This document shows, in pieces, positions 36,101 through 48,389 of a DNA stretch of 64,000 nt. Made by a program: the position numbers and the translations under genes. Where the stretch lies: assembly GCA_006937955.1 (NCBI GenBank), contig SSNP01000017.1, positions 4,284,496-4,348,495 on the forward strand, given 5' to 3'. How positions within the stretch are numbered: position 1 is the first letter of the stretch; each line of letters starts with the position of its first letter. The notes under the pieces were generated by a model. That model worked only from the letters and a program-made list of their open reading frames with translations, did not search any database and was not told where the DNA came from. Origin of the DNA: Pachypanchax playfairii (taxonomy: Eukaryota; Chordata; Actinopteri; Cyprinodontiformes; Aplocheilidae).

Positions 36101-37700
36101 TTTATTAGCAGCCTTTTTTCTATTTGCCCAATATTCATCCATTTTATTGATGCATTTGTGCTTGTGATACCAGATGACAAAAACATTGTTTTTTTTTATA
36201 AATGATAACTTCTTTATTCAGACAAATTCATAACAGAAACGTGATCGTAACAGAAGGTTTCAAAAACATACATGTCATACATGTAAAATGTTAAAAAAAA
36301 TAATAAATGAATCAAAATAAACAAGCTGAAGAACAAATAATCTGGAAGTGCAGCATGTAAAATGTGTCGTCAAATGACACACTTCAAGTTATTTGTTGTG
36401 CTTTCGTGTAAAGTCTTGTGTGTTCAACTATGTAGAGTTGGCTTCAAAGAAATTTACAGTTTGCCTGGACTTGTATTTCACAGAACAGATGAGGAAATAA
36501 AAAAAACAAAGAAGCCACTCTGGAAGCTGAACTTTTGAGATTAGCTCAGCTACAAAACCTCATGTATAGAAAACTTAGCCACATTTTCATTAAGTGAAAA
36601 TAAATTCTAATGTGACAATAAAAGTGGTCAAATCTTTCTTCTCATGTTACGCTTAAATGTCAAAATGTTTATTTTTATAATGATTCATTGTCATTTTCAT
36701 GATTTTCTGCTGCATCCTATAAATAATATTAATAAATAATATCTAATTAACCTTAGAACTGTAGAAATCCTAAACACTTTTTCCTTATGTGAGAAAGGAA
36801 AAAACAATATGTTACAGGATGATCCAAATAAATTCTAGTCTTAATATATATATATAGTCTTAAAAGTGTTTTTATTCTTTCTCAACAATGTAATGAACTC
36901 TCTATACCCATTCAGTCTCAATATGACATGACTTCATGTTCTTTTTGTGGGGTTGTAAAAAAAAAGAGAATTGATAATCCTGCAAATATATCAATATATC
37001 ATATTTATAATGTATCAACTAACTTGTAGAAGCTGAAACTCTCAAGCAGAAGAGTGATAGTTTAAATCCATCATTCGACTTCTATTTTACTTTATTGTAA
37101 TTTAAACATTACAGAAGCGGCTAAGTACTTATAAAGTCACATCTGTTTTCAATAGTGTGCTAACGTGCACGGTAGAAAACAATGCAAACTAGAAACAGAG
37201 AAGTGGTCACGTGAGGTTTATTAAAAATAAATCAGAATGGTCCATTTTATCACATTCAACTTAAACATTTCAGATAATTTAACATTTGAAAATGTATTTT
37301 TAAACCAATATTTAAATACTGAAAAGTTTCAATTGCCTTTGTTTATTTTGGAAGGTATATGGCTTTTATTAATGACAATGGTGTGAGTGCAAAATGGGAA
37401 ACTGTCAGTGCATTCAGCGTTCAGTAAAAAGGCAAAAAAACGATGACAACAATGGAAAAAAAGGCAACTTTACATTCTGGGATTTACAATTACAAAGAAA
37501 ACCCTCACAGCTGTGAGTTACAGCAAAACATATATGATATTTCAAACAAAAAGCCTTTAATATGTAAAGCGTTACATTATGTTAAGAGACAATAATCTAA
37601 ATTAGCACCACAGCTTACCTTCTATATACACACACATTTATATATATAAATCCCACACACACAAGCACATAAGCTTGTAAATCTTGTAACTGTCCTGCAG
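33136..37700. other. Noncoding interval between the LINE fragment and lpar6
   Basis: I recognise no exon on either strand, and specifically none resembling rb1, which flanks LPAR6 in mammals. A 15-base G run lies near 35,670-35,684. The 36-37.7 kb part is very AT-rich. Confidence 0.45.
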
Positions 37701-37984
37701 TTCAGTGATCTAATTCCTTTCTGAATCACTGGCGGAGTGATTGTGTTCGACACAATAACAGTTTTATTCCACAGGAAACAGAAGTAGTCACAACAAATCC
37801 AGACATGAGCAAAAGGTCACACAGTTATCCTGCAAAGCAGAGGCTGTCAAAACCCAAACTTCCAAACATTCGCCCTGAGATGAAGATCCAAATTAGACAA
37901 AGAACTCCACAATTCTTTCATGGAGAGTCAACATTTCATGGGCAGGTGAATGGCAGCTTTATACTGAATGTAACAACCCCAAAC
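37701..37984 (-). other. lpar6: lpar6 3' untranslated region
   Basis: Sequence after the lpar6 stop on the minus strand. AATAAA (read on the minus strand) at 37,763-37,768 would give a 3' UTR of about 240 bases; others occur further on, so the end is uncertain. Confidence 0.45.
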
Positions 37985-39037
37985 TCAGACTGAGGACTCG
38001 TTGTGGAAGACCTTGGCTTTAAGGTTCCTCAGGCTGAACTGCAGACTGGTTGTGGTTTCTGATTGCATAGCCTCTGAGAACTTGACGTCATATGAGCGGT
38101 CACCCTGAGACTTTCTCTTGATGGAGTTCTGGATGGTCTCAGAGGTGAAGTAATAAACGATGGGATCAAAGCAGCAGTTCGATACAGCAATGCAGAGAGC
38201 TATTGGGTAGATTGTTCGAACCACCGACTCCACAAAGCAGCCATCTAAAGTTTTAGTGCGAACCAAAGCATAAAAAACCAAATTTACATTGTAGGGTATG
38301 AAACAAAAACAAAAAATGGAAAGGTGAACAATAATCATGCGCAGGATTTTGGTTTTGTTCACCCTCCCCCCACGACTGACTGTTTGAGGGCGTTGGAGGG
38401 TCTGTAACACCATGATGGAGCAAAACACATTCAGGAGCAGAGGGATGAGGAAACCAACTGTCTCGATGAAGATCACCACTTTAGACAGATGAGACTTCCA
38501 CTGTTTGGATGAAAAGTTCTCAAAACAGTAAACATTTCCGTTATTTGTTGTGGTGCTGTTCAACAAAAACCCGGTGGGGAGGCTCCCTGACAGCACCAGC
38601 ACCCACACGGCAATGCACACTATTTTGGCATTGCGTTTGGTCCTCAGCATCCTTGAGCGAAAAGGGTGCACAATAGCCAAAAAGCGATCCACGCTGATGC
38701 AAGTGAGGAAGAGTATGCTGCCGTACATGTTGGTGTAGAAGAGTGAGACGGAGATTTGACAGAGTGACGCTCCAAACGGCCAGTTCTGGTTGATGAAGTA
38801 AAACACCCTCAGAGGCAGCGTGAAGACAAACAGCAGGTCGGACACCACCAGGTTCATCATGTATGTTGTGGTCTCATTCTTCAGTTTCAGAGAGCAGGTA
38901 AAAATATAAATAGCCACAACGTTGGTGATGAGTCCAATAACAAACACAATGCTAAAGACTGTGCTGTACAGGGGGTATTTGAACTCATCGTTCTTGGTGC
39001 AGTTTGTGTCTGGCAGGAGGGTAGTGTTGTTCATCAT
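37985..39037 (-). CDS. lpar6: Lysophosphatidic acid receptor 6 (GPCR)
   Basis: This is a single-exon coding region of 350 residues (human LPAR6: 344). It encodes a seven-helix plasma-membrane receptor for lysophosphatidic acid that signals mainly through G12/13. Counting from the first ATG (39,035-39,037; a second ATG follows at once), N-glycosylation sites lie at about N4 and N12. TM2 has NLVVSDLLFVFTLP. The disulfide pair is C93 and C171. TM3 ends in VDRFLAIV (DRF at 117-119, the family's form of DRY), and TM7 has DPIVYY (291-296, the DPxxY variant). The strings NETTTYM, RTKRNAKIVC and CIAVSNCCFDPIVYYFT match LPAR6 and separate it from LPAR4. The frame is open five codons further up, but only to TTG. 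A splice acceptor (CACTGTGCAG) about 50 bases upstream implies an untranslated first exon. A possible AATAAA signal lies at 37,763-37,768. Whether this is the a or b fish copy cannot be told. Confidence 0.95.
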   Translation of the reverse strand: MMNNTTLLPDTNCTKNDEFKYPLYSTVFSIVFVIGLITNVVAIYIFTCSLKLKNETTTYMMNLVVSDLLFVFTLPLRVFYFINQNWPFGASLCQISVSLFYTNMYGSILFLTCISVDRFLAIVHPFRSRMLRTKRNAKIVCIAVWVLVLSGSLPTGFLLNSTTTNNGNVYCFENFSSKQWKSHLSKVVIFIETVGFLIPLLLNVFCSIMVLQTLQRPQTVSRGGRVNKTKILRMIIVHLSIFCFCFIPYNVNLVFYALVRTKTLDGCFVESVVRTIYPIALCIAVSNCCFDPIVYYFTSETIQNSIKRKSQGDRSYDVKFSEAMQSETTTSLQFSLRNLKAKVFHNESSV

Positions 39038-39099
39038 GACACAAAGAGCCAATGATGTCCGTTATATAATAGCTGTATGATAAAGGATTGACCTGCACA

Positions 39100-42000
39100 G
39101 TGAAATGACCATGAGTGAAAAGCAAAGAACAAAGCAATCCAACTCCCACAGCACTTTGAAAGACTCACGCCATTTTCACAAATGATTCTGTCCCATACAG
39201 CTGTTCATGTCAGAGAGGGCTGCTGCACGTGGCCAGAGTGATTTACTTCCCTCTCCTGATCTACTTATTTGGGGGTTAAAGCACATTAAATAGTGAGCAC
39301 AAAGATCCAGGCTGGTGCTTCTTCCCCTCCCCCTGCCCTGTTTCTCTTCACCAGGGAGCACACCGCCACAAACACTCTCACGTTTACTTACTCAGATAAA
39401 TCCATAAAAAAAACGCACTTTATTTTCATTCAAACGGTCCAGTTTTTATCAGGATCCACAAATGTAGTGGTGAGTGGTCCAAAATCAGATCCTTCAAGTG
39501 TCCTTTTGATCAGATCCTTTCTCTTTGTCAGATCTCACTCTTGTGCTTTTAATTATGTCAATTCCAAAGCAGTAAAGTTGTCACATGCTTCCCACCAGAG
39601 TCTTGACTGCTCACCATTATGTTTCCTCCACCAGAGAAGAAGTGAAGCTTGATTGGATCCTCCACTCTCTGCTTTTAAATGCTGGGATTGTTTTTTTCCC
39701 TTCTTATCCCGATTCATGGGTTTCTCTGTCTTCCTCTGACAGAATGAGTTCTTCACCTTCTCTCAGGATTTTCCTCAAATAGCTTTAGATGTTTTTGCTC
39801 AGGACTGATCAGACTCAGGGTCTTTACTTCTCCTTTGTGCCTGTTTTACAGAGTGTTTTTGTACTTTGAGTGAGAGGCAGTTATTGTAACTCCTCCCATT
39901 ACCCATTGCCTCTCCCCCTTTCACACCCTCATTTGTCTGTTCAAAAAAAAAAGGAAGAAGAAACTCAGCAACGAACAGCAAAAAAACAGGCAAAAATACC
40001 TCTGACTTGCACATATACTGTCACGAACCTTGTTCAGAAATAAATAAAGTAATTAGGTGTTTTTTTTTTAAATAAATGTCTAAATATTGGACTGAAATGT
40101 GATTCAAGCTGCACAAGAACTCTATGAAGTGCTTTAGTTTGCTAAAATGTGATAACAGCTGTGGTTTTCTGCATCTCAGTAAAACTTTTGGCACCTTTGT
40201 TATGTTTTATTTGACTTTTGAAGCAACTCCAGTTATTTTACATCAACTTGAAACTGAAAGAGTTCCAACATTAAAATCTGTTCCAGCTAGTGTCACCTGC
40301 TGGGTTTGGAGTGTTATAAACAGTCTGCTTGACGTGCCATTTAATACATTTGAGTTTAGTTACATTTTTTCCTGTAGATTTTTCTTGGTTTTGGTATTTT
40401 TTTATTATCTCCTGTTGCTGAAAGACAAAAGCCAGACAACGTTTAGCCTCTGTGTGTGTGTGAGGGTTCATGTGTGCGGGTACAGTACTAGAATTCATGT
40501 TTCTGAAACTTTACACTTGCGTCTAAAACTGATGAAATTTTGGTGTCGACCGACTTCAGGATGAGTGCGACATCTAACTGACCTCAGATGTCTTTAACTC
40601 ACTCAATATTGAAGATGCTGAGCTCAGATTTGGTGTTTTGGTCATTAAGAATCCCCCCCCCCCCTTCATCAAATACTGTAAGCACTACATATTGTTTTGG
40701 ATCCTTGCTTAAAATGTTGGAATGAACCATCTGAGTCAAACATTTTTGCTTTTTAGCAAAATATCAATCAGATGTTGTTGTTTTTTTTGTTGTTTTATTT
40801 TATTGAAACATCTACAATTCATATAATTTGAAGTGAATAAATTCCAAGATGGCCTCCACAGTTAATTAATCTAATCATCACCTACATTTATATTTTTTCC
40901 TTGTATCATCTGTATCTTTCTGTTTCGTATTAGATTATTGTTCTAACCAGCTCCTGAAGTTTCTCTCTCAGCCACATAATGTGACTTTTAATCATCATAA
41001 AATGTAGCAACATGTTTGTCATGATAAAAAATGCTGAAAAAAAAAAAAACTTTGGAGGAACTATTAGAATTTTTATTGAACTAATTCAAGTGGAATTTTT
41101 TTTCAGATGTCATGCAGATGGACTGAATGTGTGTCTGAGGTTTAAGAATCTGTTGAGCCGCTGATAAGAACAAAAGGTCAAAAGTGCTTGAGGAGGTCTC
41201 TGAAAAACACTGGAAGGGCCTGAGGTGACTCCCTCCACAGGTCTGACGGGGTGGTCGGGGGAGGGGGGAGGGGGGGGGGGTTGCTTCCAGCCTGTGTGGG
41301 CAACAGCTGAAGAAGAACAGCTTTTCATCTTCATGGGAACACGAGAAACTAACCAGAATAGAAAGTCTGTGTTCTGCGGTCTTGTGGCTGCTTTTGTCAG
41401 TCTGACTTTTAGACTTTCTCTCCCCAACGTGTTGCAAGACCTACATTCAAGTTCTCCTTCAGCCAGAACTCTTCTTGATAGCTGTTAGTAACTTTGTGGA
41501 GTTAGTTATGAATGAAGAAGCTCAGTCGAGAAGAATCTGAGCTTAAACTAGTCCAAAACAGCTTAACAGAGAACTCAACTTTTTGATTTCCCTGAATGAA
41601 ACGATTTAAATGAAATTTGTTTGGTTAATATTTTGTTATTTTCTGAAATCTTCCAAATATGGAATATCTTCAGCTGACGTCTACTGGATACAAACAACCT
41701 GTTCCTGACCCTAGTGGTTAAAGGAACATGACTTCATAGCTGCCAACGACGGTCAAACAAACGAAGGAAAATATCACCAAGAATCAAAGAGACGGCGTGT
41801 TTTATGACCACGGAGCCTTTCTTTGTCATTTCTTTGTCAAAACAAACTTCATCAGGGCTTCAGTAAAACGTCCAGTGCTATTGTCTTTTACGCTCAAAAT
41901 AGTTCCATCCAGCACATAAAAAACAAGCTCCTAACATGCAAGTATGTGGTCGCTGAAGAAAAAACAAGTGACTGAAATGCCTGGACTGTTCAGTTTTCTT

Positions 42001-44110
42001 ACAATGGCAGGAAACTGTCTGGCACCCCCCAAGGCCAAGACTCCAAACATGAAGTTATCGTGTGATGATTGTGACCAGCTGCCAGACGTGTGCTCAGACA
42101 CAATCACAGATGAAAATGGGATGAATCTGAAAGAAAACTTCCAAGTAATCATTTCAACTTAAATCCGACGTAAACAGGAAGCTTCTCTGCCAGCTGCGCG
42201 TAATGATGCATGTATTTTACTGATGCAACTCCAAGCTGCTGTATTTTGTAACTGATAGTATGAGAAGTTTTCACGGTTTTTATTGAAGTAAAAGTAGCAA
42301 CATCATCAAGTTTAAGTGGTTTTAGAATCATCAGCAATTCTGCACTGATGCCAGTGTTGTGTTTTACTGCTGCAGATGGTTTACTAACTGTGTTTTTAAA
42401 GGGTTTCTAATATTCTTTTGATTTTCAGAAAAAAAAATCTGGTTTTGTGCACCAGATTTGGTTTAACTGGTTAGGAAGAAAAAAAAATTGCACAATTTCT
42501 CAAATAACAGCTGTCAGACAAAAATATATAGAGTAATTAAAAGTATTATTTTTACCAATGTGATGTAGTAAGGTATATATCTAAAAAGGAAAATACCAGT
42601 ATATTAAATGTCGGCACTTTTAATGTGTTACATCAAGAGAAATGTAATAACAGAAATACAGTTTCTGAGTGAGTTCATATCAGCATATAATTGGCTGAAT
42701 TTAAGTCCCGCCCTCAGACATTTGACGTAAAAACCTGATACTCCAGCCTGGTTTTTGATATTTAAAACAAACACAGTCTTCAGCACCACAACTGATTGTG
42801 TTTTATCACAGCAAAATGAAGCGCAAGCACAAAAACTGCTGAACTAATGTCTAAGTATAGGGAAGAGGGAACTCTGGACTAAGTGTGACACAAAGGGCAT
42901 CAACTATATAACTATATGCAGATCCAACACCATAAACCACTGAGGATAAGACCTGCAGAACAGACCTGAGCAAGTGTCACAGATCTTTCAGGGTTAAAAA
43001 AAAAAAGAATAGTATGTAGAAATGAAAGGGAAAAGCAAACAGGTTAGGTTTGTGGATGAAACATGGCTGACTGAAGCTGTCAGGTGTCAGGAAACTACAA
43101 AAACTCAGATAAGACAGAGAAATACCTGCACGAGATAGACAAAAATTCCAAAGATTCAAAAAAGTATGATCTTTATCTCTATATTTCCTAGAAACTCACT
43201 AGAAAGTGAAAACTTTCAGAGTGAGACTTAACAATAAAATGGTCTGCTGCATTTCGGTGAACAGGTTTTATCACTGTTTTTTTTTTAAATAAACTAAACA
43301 CTTCTAACATACAAACATCCTTATAATTAATAATCACCACCTATAAAAAAAGACCAGATTACGTCAATGATACCAACAAGTCTGTTAAACGGAAGACGAG
43401 TCAAGCATTGATTGTAACTCTGCACCAAACATATTTTAATAAAGAAATATATCCAGAGAATGTGAAATCATTTGAAATCAAACAGCTTTTATGAACATTT
43501 ACTAATAAATATTTTATTTATTTTGAGTTACATTCAAATGTCTAAATGTATAGAATGCCCGTTTTTGTAATTTGAACCCTTTAGCTGTGGTTTCCTTTTT
43601 TTTTCTCACCTCTGCACGGTTTCAGTTTTCCGACCCACGATTCGTTTGAATGTCTCTTATGAAAACAACATCCTGAGAGAACAAACCACAGATACATAGA
43701 ATAAGATTAACAAGCACAAGATGCATCATGCATTCTGCAGGAAAGTCCTCTGAGGTTAGTTTCCAAGTCTCATAGTAACTAATACTAGATAATAATCAGT
43801 AAAACCCTGATAGGAATTTCCATGCCATGTACCACACACTGATTTACAAACTGTTACACTGACGTGAGTGAAACAAGAAGCTAAAAACATAACATGCAGA
43901 TCATTATATCATTACATTCAGGAATAGCGCTACAACTGGTGGCAGCTTGTTGGAGTAGCTCTGTGACTTTGCTAGCACTTACTAGCATTTTTTTGTTCTT
44001 TTTGAGTATTTCTTGCTAGTTTTTTTTTTTCTGGAAATATTTTCTAAATACTTTTCTTCTGATTTGGGTGCTGTGCTGATTGAGTTTTTTGCCTGATTTA
44101 TCACTTTTTT
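39100..44110. other. Noncoding interval upstream of lpar6
   Basis: No exon with clear coding character was found. The longest open frame (40,124-40,564) is judged spurious. It contains homopolymer tracts (C-run about 40,653-40,663, A-run about 41,036-41,049) and the G-rich tract listed separately. The untranslated 5' exon of lpar6 probably lies in the first few kilobases. Confidence 0.45.
41248..41280 (+). repeat. G-rich tract with quadruplex potential
   Basis: Runs of 4, 5, 6 and 11 G are separated by one to four other bases. This satisfies the usual four-run quadruplex rule. No gene is attached to it. Confidence 0.7.
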
Positions 44111-44119
44111 GCCACTTGT

Positions 44120-45006
44120 TATGATGCGTAACCATGGCAACAAGAGACTTGTTTACAAGAAAGAGCAGCTAACTGACATTTCTAAGGCTGAAATAATCCT
44201 CAAATTGAAACTCTGGATCCCTGATGAGCTCAAAAGAAGAAGACGTGGATGCAGAGCAGGAGCAAAGTGAAGAGATAGAAAGAGGAAGTTTAAACCTTCA
44301 CTTCCATCAGTCATATTGACAAATGTGAGATCTCTTTGCTAACAAAATGGATGAACTTGAAGCTCTGCTGAAGACCCAGCCAGAGTATTAGGAATGCAGC
44401 ATCATGTGTTTTACTGAGACATGGCTAAAGGAACATATCCTGGACTCCAGTGTGTCTCTGCCTGGCTTTCAAACAATATGAGCAGACAGAGATTTGAAGA
44501 TGTACTGCAAAAGAAGAGGAGTTTGTCAGCTGATCACATCTGTAGTCACCTGTTGGTTAAGCTGCATCAGAGCAAGTGACATGAAGAGGCTGAACAGATG
44601 GAGAAGGAGGACTGATTCTGTCCTGGAGACTGAACTGGAGTCTCTTGAGTTGATTGTCCAAAGGAGGAAGAAGAACATGATGGAAAACCCTCATCATCCT
44701 CTTCAGAACACTGTAACTCAACAACAGAGTGTCTTCAGTCAGAAGATTCTTCATAATCCGCTGCAGCACAGAACGCTACAGGAGATCCTTCCTGTCCACA
44801 CCTAGAACCCTCTAGAGGAGATCCTTCCTGTCCATACCTAGAACCCTCTAGAGGAGATCCTTCCTGTCCATACCTAGAACCCTCTACAGGAGATCCTTCC
44901 TGTCCACAGCTAGAACTCTCTATGGCTCCCTGAAAAAGAACTGAGCTACAACAACACTTGAATTTCCCTTCAGGGATTAATAAAGTATTTTTGATTTGAT
45001 TGATTA
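44120..45006 (+). mobile_element. Internally deleted non-LTR LINE (endonuclease start joined to 3' end)
   Basis: The first part reads, with interruptions, IPDELKRRRRGCRAGAK, then ANKMDELEALLKTQPEY, ECSIMCFTETWL and VSLPGFQTI. This is the start of an apurinic-type endonuclease ORF found in many fish LINEs. Several stops and frame breaks are present. From about 44,500 the sequence jumps to the 3' terminal region, and it ends with the tail TTCAGGGATTAATAAAGTA plus a TTGATT-rich repeat. The reverse transcriptase is entirely missing. The part from 44,836 on is included in the large duplication. The clade is not assigned. Confidence 0.75.
44782..44925 (+). repeat. 36-bp minisatellite, four units
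   Basis: Units start at 44,782, 44,818, 44,854 and 44,890, each beginning GAGATCCTTCCTGTCCA and containing CTAGAACCCTCTA with one to a few changes. The array lies within the LINE 3' region. The left border of the 4.1-kb duplication (44,836) falls inside the second unit, and the copy after the N gap starts there. Confidence 0.92.
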
Positions 45007-46330
45007 TCTAACCATCAGCTTCTTTCACATTGACCTCAGACACAGAGGCTGATTTTTAAAAAATATTTAGAGTTAGTAACAAAAATGTTTTCCTTTTATA
45101 AAAAAGTATCAGGTTGGGATGAAAGAGAAAATTTTTTTTTCTTTCCTACATTTCTTTACAAGGAATTCAGCTGGCAGAATGTCAGTTGCTGTTAAAAGGC
45201 GTGCACTTCCTTATTTGATGTATCCAACGGTTTTACTGGTTCATGATAAGCTGAGTAAATTTGAGTTACTATGAGTAACATTAAAAATTAAACGTCTGAA
45301 CAGCCTAACTGATCCTATTTTACTGCACCGAAAGAGAAACATCTGAGTTATAATGATGATGATGTTTCTCTTGGATAGATTCATTATGAGAAACTTTACA
45401 CAATTAATTCATTTCTTTAAAGCTTTGAGGACCTGAATAATTGTTTTGGGGAATTTAATTTATTATTGTGTCTTTAGTAGACGTTTTAGCTTTTGTCATC
45501 CCAAAACATTAGTTCGAGCTCAACGAGAATCCTTTTATATTCCCGACAAATAATACTAATTAATATTTTATATATCTGGAAAGGCATCAGAAACCTGGTT
45601 CTGGACCTCTGAGGTCTACAATGTTCTCCACGAGTCAAGCAGGAACTCATGAGAATTTACACAAGGTGAATCTTCCAGGAAGAATCTCCTGCATGTCAGT
45701 ATTACCTCCTCCTGGATACATGCAGCACTATCAATAACACATCAAACATTTTAGAATGACTGTCTGAAGCTTCAGAAACACATTTCACCCACTATTTAAA
45801 AACACTTCTTTACAATCAGTAAATAATATTTTGAGAAACAATTTTATTCCTGTGTGAAATTAAACATGCTACACTCTGATGGAGGCTCTTTGGAAACAAC
45901 AGTGTTAAACAATAAAGTGCACATTTGTTAGAAATAGTTTATTTTGATGAATCATTTCTCACAAAACAGAAAAGAAGCACATTTTTGTTAGGCAATATAA
46001 TTTGGATAAATCCAGGAACTATCAAAATGCTGAAAGTTTTTTTTCTAAGAAGCTAAATGAGGCTGTGAAGTCTGTCAGTAAAATCAAAAGTTATTAAAAT
46101 GATCAGACAAACTCAAAATCCAGATCTCTGCCTACTATATCCAGACTATTACTCTCAACATGAATATTCAAAACTATGATGAATTTATCTGCATTCAGTC
46201 CGAAGATTCAGACAGAAACTCAGATGACAGTCGGGAGGACGACACACAGCTGGATCAGTGACAGGATGGATTTAATCTTACAGATAATTAGCTGTCAAAT
46301 TCAAAACAAGCGAACACTTTCTATTAAACT
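45007..46330. other. Noncoding sequence downstream of rcbtb2 (also at 49,112-50,435)
   Basis: Nothing recognisable. The identical 80-residue frames at 46,176 and 50,281 overlap the transposon end and have no protein-like features. Confidence 0.5.
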
Positions 46331-46332
46331 TT

Positions 46333-46402
46333 GTAAATCGTTGTATTCTGCTTTTAATTCCATTTTACACAACATTTCTACTTTTTTGGAATTGTGTCTG
46401 TA
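46333..46402 (+). mobile_element. Terminal fragment of the Tc1/mariner-like fish repeat (copy at 50,438-50,507)
   Basis: GTATTCTGCTTTTAATTC, ATTTTACACAACAT and TTTTTTGGAATTG occur in the order and spacing of the right end of the element seen at 8,508-9,022. The final GGGGTTG has decayed to TGTCTG. Only about 70 bases are recognisable. Confidence 0.6.
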
Positions 46403-46757
46403 CACAAACATCAAGTAATATCCAGATGTTAGGATGGCATGTGGCTACATGATAACTTAAACAAAGTGACAAAAACAATGAATAAATTGACAAATATTAT
46501 TATTAGTCATCCATAATCTAACTTTTCAGAGACAAAAATGTTCAGATTTATAATTTACAGTTTAACATGAGGACAAATAAAAATGAATCCTACTTGAAAC
46601 ACTTAAATCTTTAAAGGTTGAAGGATCGGGACGTGATCAGGGAAAATATTCAACTTTCTACAATTTATTCATAAACTACAAGATCTTTGTACCATGAGGA
46701 CGCTGTTTGAACATAGACTGACTCATCTGGCAGTGATAAACTTGGTGTTCTTAAAAC

Positions 46758-47043
46758 TAGTGATGTACCGATACAAATACTGGTATCGGGGCCAATAACA
46801 TTCTAGCGTACTCGTATCGTTAGTTAACCGATACTTAAAATATGAAAACTTTGCAATAATTTCACAGAAAATGTTTATTTTTCACTTGGAATTTTAGTTT
46901 TATTAATATTTTTTTTTTTTTTATCGAGTTTACCATCATTTGTATGATAGAAGTATCAGCATTGGTACTTAGTATCTGTAAGTACTCAGATCCAAGTATC
47001 GGTACCATATCGGTTTGAAAAAGGTGTTATCGTTGCATCCCTA
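46758..47043. mobile_element. hAT-type MITE with 8-bp target duplication
   Basis: The element starts TAGTGATGTACCGATAC and ends with the near-complement of TAGGGATGCAACGATAA, giving imperfect terminal inverted repeats. It is flanked on both sides by CTTAAAAC (46,750-46,757 and 47,044-47,051), an 8-bp direct repeat as made by hAT transposases. The interior contains further GATAC/GTATC strings able to pair with each other and no coding frame. It lies just beyond the likely rcbtb2 polyadenylation site. Confidence 0.9.
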
Positions 47044-47768
47044 CTTAAAACTCTGGAACCAGTCTGATCTGCTCCTGGATCAGTCCTGATACATAATTAC
47101 AACAAGCATCTTTATTTGTTTTACATTAGTGCAAAAAAATAAAATAAAAAACTAACAAAAGAAACAAACCACTTTAATGTGCACAACAACAAGTTATATA
47201 CAGTAAATACAGACATGGTCATGAGACTAATATCAGCTGACGGACATGTTGACCAGTAGAAAATGATTCAGAGCTGATTCGTCTGTTACAAGCAGCTCAT
47301 ACAAAAACATAATCATACACACAATGCGAATTTAAACTTGTGCACAGAGATAAAAAGTTTCATACCTACATATTTACATTGACATGCAGCATTTTTAAGC
47401 CATAAAGCATCTATTTGTTTAGTCTGATGATACAGACAGTCTCAGTCGTGCGCGTTGTCAGTGACATGAAAAGGACAGATTGAGATCTTCAGTGGCACGT
47501 CGTCTTGTTTAGCCTCAGCACCGTATATTTAAGACTGGATTAGTTGCGTAACCCAATATTTATGCCCCACTTCACCGTGTTTGGACAAGATTTAGAGAAG
47601 TAAAGCAGCAGCATCAGTTAGCAGGAGAAACCCTAAACCATCGACCTGTTTGGTCTTTACATTCCCGTAACAAGTCTTTGAAGTGCTCACCGGCCCGTGT
47701 TTACTTTGGTTGGCTCTCCTCGGTGGGATTAAACCACATGGTCTTGAATCCATCACTACAGAGGTGAT

Positions 47769-48389
47769 CTAGTTTTTGAAGGCCCCGTAGCGACTAGCTT
47801 TACTAATGAAGTTCCTGAGCAGGTCATGATCCATGTCTGCAAAGGCCTGGGTCTGCGTGACAGCTGTAAGGTGGTTGACACAAAACTTGAAGCAGAACTC
47901 CTCCAGGTCCTAAAAATGAAGAGGGCTATCTGATGAGTGCTGAGGAGAACACCTGGTTAGCTACTGTGCAGGTTCCTCCACCACTATGGTGTCTGACTGT
48001 GTGTCAGGGCCTTTAAGCTTACCCGAGCCTCATACTTGACGGCAGCAGAGAGCAGAGTGATGGCGTTCTCCTCAGAGATGCCCCTCTTGATTGTTTCCTG
48101 ACACAACCTCTTCAGTCTCATCTCTCGGTAAAAAGTAGCCAGGTCAAGCAGTCCTGCACACAATGACACACAGCTGAGTAGGTCTGGATCTCCTGCACAG
48201 ACAGTCTGTTTTCTGACTGTAAAGATTATCAGACCATACTGAGGTTTACCAATAGCATCCTCTGGTGGCAGGTTAATGGTGTCTGTGTAGAGATACTCCA
48301 GGAAAGCTCTGTACACCAGGTAGGAGAACTGATGGATCTCTATGGCGTCTTCATCTGTTTCATTCAACAATGTACGGAAATGTTCACAC
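47769..48389 (-). other. Duplicate terminal exons of rcbtb2 (copy 1)
   Basis: Three exons, 48,250-48,389, 48,023-48,153 and 47,769-47,909 (stop TAG), are base-for-base the same as the last three exons of rcbtb2 at 51,874-52,494. They encode half of the BTB domain and the BACK region. They have no first-half exons of their own, being separated from those by copy 2. A downstream AATAAA (minus strand) lies at 47,112-47,117. They are most likely the same exons assembled twice. If the duplication were real they would be an alternative, identical 3' end. Confidence 0.85.

Noticed and set aside
40124..40564. 146-residue + strand frame
   Set aside because: It is AT-driven, with clusters of F, L and C and a stretch encoded by a TG repeat. 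There are no splice sites or family resemblance. Probably chance.
44782..44925. CRISPR-like array
   Set aside because: Contiguous 36-bp units without distinct spacers, in a vertebrate genome and inside a LINE remnant: a minisatellite.
46176..46418. 80-residue frame present twice (also 50,281-50,523)
   Set aside because: Its exact repetition comes from the duplication, not selection. It overlaps a transposon end and has no protein-like features.
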